Shown here piece after piece: positions 46,901 through 57,800 of a stretch of 64,000 nt of DNA. The notes beneath the pieces were generated by a model. That model did no database searches, was not told where the DNA came from, and worked only from the letters and a program-made list of their open reading frames with translations. Position 1 is the stretch's first letter. Each line of letters opens with the position of its first letter. The stretch covers positions 349,610-413,609 of the forward strand of contig VSDK01015531.1 of assembly GCA_009767595.1 (NCBI GenBank), in the 5' to 3' direction. The DNA is from Symbiodinium kawagutii. Lineage: Eukaryota > Sar > Dinophyceae > Suessiales > Symbiodiniaceae. The position numbers and the translations under genes are program-made.

Positions 46901-49900
46901 TGTCTTGCACATCGCCGCTGCTCTCAGAAGCAGATGCAAGTCATTGCAGGAGGCCTGGTGTACATTAGCACTTTCCGTCGAGCCGTTTTAGGTAGTCTGA
47001 ACCATGTCTGGCAATTCATCGAAAAGTTTAATGACCACCCGCCAGTGGTCAAACTTGAAATTCCAGCACTGGTCAAATTGGAGATTGCCCGATGTATAGC
47101 AATGTTGCCATTGGCCAAGCTTTCCTTTCGTCAGCGCATTGAGACTTCTGTAACAGCCAGCGACGCGTCCACCACGGGAGGCGGGTTGACAGTGAGCACT
47201 GGACTCACCAACCTTGGTCAAGTGGCCTCCACCTGCAAAGTCAGGGGAGATCTTCCAGAAGCCTCCTCCATTGTTCAAGTCCTCACAATAGGCTTGTTTG
47301 ATGGCATCGGGGCCTTGAGGGTAGCGTCGGACAGTTTGCAGCTCCCCATCGCCGGGCACATTAGTGTAGAGAAAGATCCATGCGCATCGCGTGTTCTAGA
47401 ATCTCGGTTTCCTGGTACAGTCTTCGTGTCAGACATTGAGCTGGTAGATGCCGCCATGACCAAGGACTGGGCATGCCAGTTCTCTCAAGTTGGCTTAGTC
47501 CTGATTGGCGCAGGGCCACCCTGCCAGGGTGTGTCCGGTTTAAACGCCAACAGGCGTGGAGCCCTCCGTGACTCCCGTAGTTGTCTTTTTGTACACATCC
47601 CAAGGATCAAACGGCTGGTCCAGGCAGCCTTTCCTTGGGCCCAAGTCCACCTTCTAGGTGAGTCCGTTCAGTCCATGGACGAGACTGATAGGACAACTAT
47701 GTCAACTGAGTTTGAATTAGTTCCTTGGGCTATCAATGCTGGGGGCGTCTCGTTGGCCCAACGCCCAAGGCTGTATTGGGTTAGCTGGGAGCTTTGTCCT
47801 CAAGATGGTGTTACCATCACAGCTCCTTCTAGTTCAGCGTTTTCATCATTTGGTACTATTGACCTTGAAGCCACCATCCTTCCAGAGCAATTCCTGGAAG
47901 CAGGCTGGTCTCTAAAGGGAGCTTCTCGCCTGCCAACTTTTACTACGTCACGACCACGCGCTGCTCCTGGGCGGAGCCCGGCCGGCTTGAACCGACTCAG
48001 CTCCTCGGAAATTCAACAATGGGAGGAGGATCTCTTTAGATTCCCTCCTTACCAATATCAGTTATGTTACCAGCTGCACAAAGGTGACCAACACCGACTT
48101 CCCTCTCCTGAGGAACGAGAAGTCATCATGGGATTCCCAAAGGGATACACAATGCACTGTTTGCCAAAGGCACAGCAGCATTCCCAGCAGCATGTTGACA
48201 CTCGCTGCACCCTGATCGGCAACAGCTGGAACGTCACTGTTGTGGCATGGCTGATCTCGCAACTGGCTGCACCCCTTGGTTTGTGTAGACCTCATACCCC
48301 TGCTGACTGTGTGCAAGTGACGTCGCCTGGTTCTTCGCGCCACCTTGCTGCTTTTTTGGTGCGCCCTCCGATGAACTCTCGGCAGGTCACCAACCGTTCG
48401 GGCAATGAATACTGTTTGATTCGAGCCCTGATGAACCAAGTCAGTATAAAGGGAGAGGATATATTACTTTCTGCAGCCACTGAAGATACTTTGAAGTTTC
48501 ATAGATTGCGAGCCAGCATCCCGTCCAACCTTTGGCGTTGGCGCACAGTGTGCGGATGGCAATGGCGTGGTCATAAAGACCACATCAATGTGCTAGAAAT
48601 GCGAGCGGTCCTTTGTGGGCTGCGTTGGCGAATCGCCAAACAAGGACTCCGCAATGCAAAGTTTTGTCATTTAGTTGACTCGCTTGTATGCTTGCATTCT
48701 TTATCCCGTGGCCGGACCAGTAGTAGAAAGATGAGACGTACGCTTTGTAAGATTAATTCCCTGTTGCTTGCTTCGCGCAACCATGGGGTTTGGACATACG
48801 TCCATACCTCCTCCAACCCTGCGGACCGCCCGTCGAGGCGGGGAGTACGCCGCAAATGGGCAAGAAAGTAAAAGCCCACGTTGAAGCTCGCAACAAGGAA
48901 GATCGCAAGAAGGTACGTTCTCAATTAGGTCCATTGAAACATTTAACAGTCCAGCCTCGCACCCGGCAACGGTATGATGCGGCCTTGGACCGATTTTTTA
49001 AATATCTTTCTACTCATCAACTGGTTTTGCCCAAGCAAAAGCACGCTATGGATGGCGTCATGTCAGATTACTTAGAGTTTTTGTGGATGCAAGGCGAAGG
49101 CAGAGCCCTGGCCTCAGACACCCTTGCCTCCCTCCAAGACAGGGAGCCCTCTCTCAAGGGACAGCTGCCAAACAGCTGGCGCCTCATGAAAACTTGGTTG
49201 GCGCACGAAATTCCCAACCGGGCTCCGCCTTTCACAGAGCAAACTGTACAGACTTTGGTCGGATATTCGCTTTTTCATCATCGCCATGAGTTTGCACTTT
49301 CTCTTTTAGTAGGATTTTATGGTCTCCTCCGAACGGGAGAATTGCTTGGACTTCGCAACAAAGATGTTGCTCAGGCGGGTCCTACCTCAGTAGCAGTTAT
49401 CTCACTTGGCCTCACCAAAGGTGGGCATCGTACAGGAGCCGCAGAATCTATTACCATTTCCCACGAAGATACTTTGCGTCGGTTGTGGCAGTGGAAGAGC
49501 CAAGTCTCTCCTGGCACATCACTCTGTCCAGCTCCCCACAAGTGGAGAAAAATGTTTAATTCCTCTTTGGAATCGCTAGGGTTGGCGGATCTTAGCTATC
49601 GCCCGTACTCGCTTCGGCGGGGTGGGGCAACATTTTTCTTTCAACGACATGGCCAGCTTGACCGCCTCCTCATACAGGGACGGTGGCAGAGTGCAAAAAC
49701 TGCACGCATTTATATAAACGATGGCCTGGCCATCCTCGCCGAACAGCAAGTTAGACTTTCCCCAAAAGCCAAAACGTTTCACACTCAATTTCTCCGTAGT
49801 CTCAAACAACCCTTGCCTCAACTTGAGCAAACCCCGACACGGGGTAGGGCTGGGGCAACTGGGAAATGCCTAAAAAAGGCAAAGAAAAACAAACAGACCA

Positions 49901-51772
49901 AAAGGAAAAAAGAAGTGCGAGGGGCGCACTAACTTAAAGATGGGCGGACAGGACGTACCCCGGCTAGGCGGGGCCCTGTACCATCTAACACTCTTGGCTG
50001 CTATCTGCCTCGGCTAGGCGAGGAGATAAGTGGGGGAGTGTCAAAGTGTTTTAACTGGTCTGAAGAAAGGGAGTTTTTTGGATTTTTCTTTATAACTTCT
50101 TCAACTCCGAATTCCTTTAATTGACCAAACAGGTCTTGCTTCGCGACAAAAAAAGAGGTGTGAACCTGTGAGCCTTTGATTTAACGCCCACGGTATTAAA
50201 GGAGAACAGGGCAACAACTCCTTTTTTATGCAGTTTTCGGCTTCAGCTCCCTCAGGCCACCCACCCAAGGGAAATGCCTAAAAAAGGCAAAGAAAAACAA
50301 ACAGACCAAAAGGAAAAAAGAAGTGCGAGGGGCGCACTAACTTAAAGATGGGCGGACAGGACGTACCCCGGCTAGGCGGGGCCCTGTACCATCTAACACT
50401 CTTGGCTGCTATCTGCCTCGGCTAGGCGAGGAGATAAGTGGGGGAGTGTCAAAGTGTTTTAACTGGTCTGAAGAAAGGGAGTTTTTTGGATTTTTCTTTA
50501 TAACTTCTTCAACTCCGAATTCCTTTAATTGACCAAACAGGTCTTGCTTCGCGACAAAAAAAAGAGGTGTGAACCTGTGAGCCTTTTATTATATCTGCAG
50601 TCATCCCCATATAAGCCAACAACATTTGCTTGCTGAATGGATCCAGGGTGAGATGGCATGTTCTCATAACGCCAATATTCTTGGATCTTGGCCTTGTCCA
50701 ACTTGATTTTTCCACTATCCTTGGAGTAAGGTGCGCAATACGTGGAACCAAGTAGTAGTGACTACTATATCAGAAAAAAAACATACATAACAACTTTGAG
50801 AAATTTGGTGCTCAGATCCCACTAAGGTGAGCAAACCACAAATAGAAAATGTGACTTTGCAGGGACAAGTTTCAAACAAATAGTGGTACAGCTCGTGTGG
50901 TAAGATGACAGGCATTTTCATGGTCGTTAGAGTTTTTCTGTTCTCTGGTGCTCGTACAGGGATGGATATCCAATACGGCGCCACGGGTAATCGCAACAGC
51001 TTACAAAGGTCACGCTCAATGTTTTGTGGATGTTTACCTGAAGCACCTAGCCGTGCCATTCGTTCAGTGAGCGGTGAGAGTTTAGATCCGTTGGCCTTCA
51101 GGGAAACATTGCAATCTCTGACCGCTGAACCCTGAAGCGTTGTGTTGTTCTTTACAGTTCGGATGATTGTTACATTAATAATAGCGTAGTAGTTAAATGA
51201 ATGTAAATGAAAACCATATTATACATGTGTGTTCAGAGTTGGTGGTTGTTTGGCTTCATGCATCACATTGATGATCACATAGAAAAGATATTTTAATTTT
51301 CCCAAATGTTTAACCAATGTTGATTTTGGCAGTTAATGATATAGACTACCCATTGTAAACACTCTCCATGATATGCCATGACCGTCTCCTTGGCTTCCTG
51401 GACAGCTGCGTTGGCAGCCTTCTGCAGTTCAGTGCAACTGGTTGCCTGGGCAACTTGTCAGCGCAAACCATGGCTGTGGTGGGGCTTGTGTTTTATGTTC
51501 AATGTTAGGAGACATAACATTAATAGATATATTGTTAGATTGTCAAACCATATAGTTGTTATTGACGTGTTCCTTAAGATCGTTCTTGCCAAAGGAAATG
51601 GTCACAAACTCAAGGTACGTGTTCATGTTGGAAACACGCAATCACTTACTGTATAGTTGAGATAAGTTGCACCACGCCCAAGGCTGGCAATGAGGTAGTC
51701 TCCGAAGGAATGTGTACCTGGAGCTGGAAACACGACAGCTGGAGGAATCAATCATCATCATTCATCATCATC

Positions 51773-51838
<66 letters not shown>

Positions 51839-54800
51839 TTCATCTTCATCATCGTTTCATCATCATCAGCCAGTTCAAAAATGGGACTAGCTTAGTCCCA
51901 ATTTTGTTTTGGATCATCATCATCATCATCATCACCACCACCACCATCATGATGGAACATCACCACCATTATGATCACTGCCACGATCATCATTGAGCTT
52001 CACGATTGTTACTCTCTAGAATTAACAACGTGGACGTTACTTGCTCATCCGATGAGCCACTTCAGCAAAGAACTTACAGGACGACCACTTTGTTTTCCTC
52101 ACGCCATTGTGTTTAAATCGCTCCAGTGCAGGCTTCAAGTTCCACTGCGCACCGCTTGTGTACTCACTTTGCCAGCCCCCAAAAAACAGACACATATTTG
52201 TTTATTTAATTTGTTATACGTATAAGAAACTGATAGATAATGTTGCCACTTAAAAATGCACATAGAAGGCAAGAGTACACCCCCTAAGGTTTGCAATGTT
52301 CACACTGTTTACCTGACACTTCACATCGGATCAGTCTGATTTAGCCAGAGGTTCCCAGAGCCGAATGGAATACTCCGAAACAATGAGTCATTATGACTTC
52401 GGTAGTTTGATCTAATTTAGAAGGGTACCTCCTGGCCTCAAAACTAAGATTAAGCCCAGCCAAGTCTTACAGCAAATGCTTACGGCTTTGCATTTGCTTT
52501 GGCTTTAGCTTTGGCAGATGATTTAGCCTTTGGCAAATGCATGGTTGCATGCTTCATCTGACTTTTAAAAGCAGTGTTTGCTTCGGTCAACGCCTGTGTG
52601 GGCTGCGACAACTCAGTATCCTCAGCAAGGGCTTTCTCCAAGTCAGCCTTCTTGCCCTTGAGATCAGACTCGCACTCCCGCATCTGCTGAACCAAGGCAG
52701 TGCGGATGATCTCCGACCTGAGCAGCTAGCACATGACAGATGTGGTGGACAACGTGATGATACTTGGCTTCTAGATTGAGCTGAGGGCACTGGAGCCAAG
52801 TGCAGTGAGTGGTAGCTAATTAGAACAACAAGCACATTGCAACCTTAAGGGTTCAACCAAGACACACGCCAGCCTTGCTGAGCTTTACGCTCAGCTGGGA
52901 AATTTCAAGGATATTTGCATTGGCCAGGGTCATCGCCTTGGAACAAAATTTTGGATGTTCAACAAAACCCTGGACCTGACTCCTTTTGATTCAGCTTGAT
53001 TACAATGATACACCATATCAGATAGCAATCAAGGAACATTCTTTGCCAGCTGTTGAGGAGTTTTTTCCTTCTTTTCTTTCTTCTCCTTTGGTTCCTGCTG
53101 ATTGGCGTCCTTGCCACCACCTTTTCCCTTTCCCTTGGATCCACCTTTTCCCTTCGGAACACCTTTGCCTTTCCCAGCTCCTTTTCCCCCAGCTTCCAAC
53201 CCAACATTCTCTTCACCAGTGCCCGGTCCATATCCAGCTTCAGATTGGACAGACACCCGTTGTTGGTGCACGTCTTCTGCGTTCTCGGAATCTTCGAACC
53301 AACAATGATATAGAGTCATTTCCTTATTGGAGGAAAAGGTTTGGGCCATCATAGTGATGGCATGTCATATGCAATCTGTATTTTTTTAACATGTTCTGGC
53401 ACGTTTCTAGCTAGTATTTCAGCTTAGGCTCGGGAACGTCAGCAAACTCAGGGTGTGGCTTGGAAAGCCCCTGTGCAGCCTGCACTATGGATGAGGAAAA
53501 GATGAAACATATACATTGAATGATAAACAAATTTTCCAGCGATTCATTCAAACCATCCTGAAGTTCACATATGTATGTGTTTGTTCATGCATTCGGATGC
53601 ATTCATTAAGTGACAGATCTAGATACTGGTTCTAGCCTTGCTGCTGACCAAGCGATCAACCAGGTCAGCTCGTTGGTCATACTTCACCATCAGTTCCTGA
53701 GCAAAATGAACAGGACATCAAAATCGATATATTGTGTTGGGTGTGTGTTTGTTGGCTACTTGCATCACATACCTTAATGCTATCGTGGCTCTGCTTTGGT
53801 CAGCCATTTCCACACCCCAAGATAGGATGTCGACGTAGTACGAATATCCTCCATGATTATGGATGAACAGGCCCAATCCTCATTAGCGTTCTTGAACTCA
53901 GTGAAGAGTTTCTGCAGCAACTGATCAGATTCCTGCTTGGTTTGACATGACTTGGTTTCTTCAAACATTTGCTTCACCTTGTCCGGGCAATTGTTCGAAC
54001 GAATGGATCGGTAAAACCTCATGTATTGTGCTCTTGCTAGCTTTCGGTTTTCCTTCTCATCATCAACTTCTTTCATAGCCTCATCAACTAGACCTCCCTC
54101 GAGAAGACGATCTGCAACAATCTTGCAGGCTTCTGCTAAAGGTGCTAGACCTGTAGCCCTAACTGCTTCCATCTCTGCTGCGATAACACCTGGGTTGGCA
54201 GGAGCTGCTTGCGTTGCTTGGGCTGTCAAAGGTTGGGCAGGAGCTGCTTGCGTTGCTTGGTCTAGAGGTTGGGCAGGAGCAGATTGCGTTGCTTGGGCTG
54301 TCAGAGGTTGGGCAGCTGCTTGTGTTGCTTGCGCTGTCGGAGGCTGGGCAGGTGGCATGACCGCCTGTGGGCTTGGTACTGCACTGGTGCTAGAAGCTTC
54401 TGCTGGCGGGCTTGGGGCTGGTGCCATGGGCAATGCCGGTGGAGTCTGTGTCATCTCAGCATTTGTCGGTGCGCCATCCATCGGAACTGGAATGGCCTGG
54501 GCTGTAGGTTCAGGTTTGGGGCTGGCAGGTCCTGTGGTGTTGTTTGTCGGATCTGGGGTGGGTTGGGCCAGATGGCTGGGCGCCTTGCTGAAGCTGGTGC
54601 ACGGAGGACCCATGGCCACCACCCTGTACTCAACAGTATCAGCTCGAGCCAGGGGTGCTGATGGAACAAGACTGGGGCTGGCTGCTGGGGCGGGCCGCGT
54701 GTGTATCCACATCCATGGGTGCTGGGATGGTGGGCTCATCTGGGCTGATAGGCTCATCTGGGCTGGGGGCTACCGACACCTCCACATCACTTTCCGTGTT

Positions 54801-57800
54801 GAAGCTCATGGTGGTACTTGGCCGGCGAATTGCTGCAAAGAAAGCTTTCATCCCGTCAGCTGTGACAGGTGTGAATGTGATTTCTGGCTTGTTCACAGGT
54901 GCTGGTGTTGTTGCTTTCGCAACAGGGGCAGGTGGAGGTACATAGCTTTTGGCCAGAATTTCTCCTAAGGGGACTGGTGGGGAGGCCGAAGTTGATTCAG
55001 CAGGCTCTGCAGGTCTGGGTGACGGTGCTGAAACGGGCTCGGCTGGAAGAGGGCTAGCAGCTGCTGGTGCTGATGCTTCATCACTCCCAGAAAGTAGAGG
55101 GGGCTGTCCATGACCATCCTTAGCTACATACAAAATCATCAGAAAACATCATACTGCGATACAATGTGTTTAACATTTTGTAATATGCTATGTGTAGTGT
55201 TTAACCCTGTCCAGGAGCTTCCAAATCCAAAGAATCATCTAACCGCATGGTTGGCAGCGTCATCAGTTCCGGGGTATCTCCATCTCCACCTGCAAGCATA
55301 TGGAATCAAGAAAGTTGTTAGAGAAGTTAGTTTTCTGATGTTTGATTTGAACATACTGGTGTGAAACCTGCCTTCATGTGGTGCTGCAGCTTCAAAGGTA
55401 AGAGCACGGGGTGCTAATGACTCTGGTGCTGGACAAAACTGTTTCCCTTCAGGTGTAACTTTGGTACTGGGAGTAGGCTCCACTGAAGTATGGGATCTCT
55501 TCCCACTTGAATCCCCTGATGAGAGAGCAGTCGACGCAACACTACGGGCCAAAGCTTTGCGACGATTGCCGGCATCAAGGGCTTCGGCAGCCGCCTGCAC
55601 GTATGTGATGGGATTGTTAGATCTACTGGTGGGGATGATCAGCCTAAGGCTACCTCTAAAGTGCATTTACTGACATACTGCATCACAAGTGTGCACACGT
55701 ATTCACTGGCCTGTTCCATTTCCTTCTCAAGATCGGCCATGGACTAAGGACAACCACAGCTTCGCGAGTGATCAAGTAGCGCCACTTGGCAAAAAGTGCT
55801 TGGACAAATCAAAGTCAGAGAATTCAATGATGACCATGGTCAAATGGGGGTCTGTCACGGTGTGTCGCGCTGTGTCACGCTGATTTTCCGATAAGTAGGC
55901 ATTTTTAAAGGCTTTTTAACAATTAGTCACGCTCCGTCACGGTTCTGTCACGGTGGTGCCCCCTAAGGGATCTCCCCACAACACTCGTGATCACACCAAG
56001 ATTTTTCTCCATGCGCTGTCGTAAAGTCAGATTGGTTCCGCTTTGCAGACGAAACCTAATGATACTGCATCACAACCACATAGATCCCAGGAATACACCA
56101 GAATGGTTTCCTCAAGATTCTTGTCAAGATTGTTTTCGGCATCACCCCGGGGTCCAGGCTGTCACTAATTGACTCTTAATTAACAAACACATAAATCATA
56201 TATATGGACTAGATTGTCCAAGGCAGCCCTGATTGGGGCTTGTATCTGCCAGCATCCTTCTCGGCAAGCAAGAAAGTCTTCAGGCTTTCAAGGTCCGCAT
56301 CAACCCAGTTGCGTGGGGCTTCCTTAGGTGAATTAACGTGAGATCCTCATATGCATTACCAAGTCCACATGAATCATAAATCAGCCAAAAAACATATGGA
56401 ACTGGTCGTTCCTTCTGAATCTGTGTGAAGAGCTTCGTGATCAGGCCAGCCACGGATGCCTTTGAGGCAGGGCAGAGCCAGAAAATACAAGGGAGTGAGT
56501 ACATACGCACATACAACACATGCTAGTTCTGAAAGCTTTTTCAGACAAGAATCATCTTGGTTTCTGTAGTGCTTCACACATGCGGCACCAAACTGCTTGG
56601 TGTAGATCTGTGAGGATTTCAACTGTTTGGTACCAGTTCTTAGTCGGCGTGTGGAGGTTGAGGGATCAAACAACTGGCGCTGATGCTATGCACTGCTAGA
56701 TTCCCTAATTCTTGAAGATTGCCTCAAAGCCATATCCAGAATCTCACCCCTGACGCATGTTTGGTTCCTGGATGGACAAGGCCCAAACATCTAGCACCAT
56801 AGTTGTAGGTGGAGATGCATTCATACAAACCATCCACAAAAAATAAATACATACTATACATGTATAAACCACTGTTGTTTTATAAACGTACGCACACTTT
56901 GCGCAATGTGATTGTGTAGCAACATATCGCAACGAGAGGCATTGCATTCAAGATGTATGCATAACATAATTTGTAAAACGAAATATATGTAAAACATATT
57001 GTTCATATATATATATACATATATAATGATTTATAAGTTAGATACATATAATATGTACATATATATATATATAAATTTATTGATGAACACTATGTAACAT
57101 GAGGTGGAGTTTCCTTTATTTCGAAAGCACCCCATATGGATGACAGCCCGTTGCCATCAAGAAAATCAAGAACTCAAATTCAAGATGAAGTTTATCCAAG
57201 GATCACCCACGTACGTTTGGGATCTTTCTTGCATTTGGTTTTCGTAACCATGACCCTGCCCTTAGCCAATCTCTGCAGGTCTTTGCGCTTGTCCTTTGGC
57301 AGCTTCGATTCAAAGTCTAGCACCATAGGCCTGGGCAAAGCAGAGAGGACACGAGAGTTTCTCAACTTCGAAGTTATAATCAAATATTTATTTGTGGGAA
57401 AAATATTTAAGAATGCAACAACTTAGATCCTGGCGAATTCCCAAATAGCATCGTAGGTTTGGGGCTCCAGTGAGCATACAAACCCATAAAGGTTCGCTGG
57501 AAGAACGATGGACCGCAGTTGAAGAGTAAGTGTTGGTAGTATGGACACTTCCACAACACACTGGAGCCTGGCTGCTCCACCTCAGTAGGAAGCACATGCA
57601 TATACATACAAATATGCACTGACAATCAAGCAGTAAACATAACAAATATATTATCACAGACTGCACCAACAAACATGCATGAATCAACGCAATGCTGAAT
57701 TGCAACGTTGGTGCAACCCAAAATGCCCCCATCACCATCGCGACCATCGCTAGCATTGCGAATCGCGATGCAAGTTCATTGCCCAATACCACACAGCCCT

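Larger units (their letters stand above)
42638..50586 (+). mobile_element. YR (Ngaro/PAT-like) retrotransposon carrying a DNA methyltransferase
   Basis: A 7.95 kb element with split direct repeats in the order A1 (42638-42708), ORFs, B1 (49861-50177), A2 (50178-50248), B2 (50269-50586). It encodes a zinc-ribbon ORF1, a Gag-like ORF2, a Pol with RT and an RNase H interrupted by a C5-cytosine methyltransferase, and a tyrosine recombinase. It has no integrase of the DDE type and no target-site duplication, as expected for YR elements, which integrate as circles by site-specific-like recombination. All four frames are intact and the repeat pairs are near-identical (A 71/71, B one 1-nt indel seen), so the copy looks young. 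It lies antisense in a host exon. Confidence 0.92.

Noticed and set aside
42638..50586. LTR retrotransposon interpretation
   Set aside because: Repeats are split A/B, there is a tyrosine recombinase and no DDE integrase, and there is no target-site duplication.
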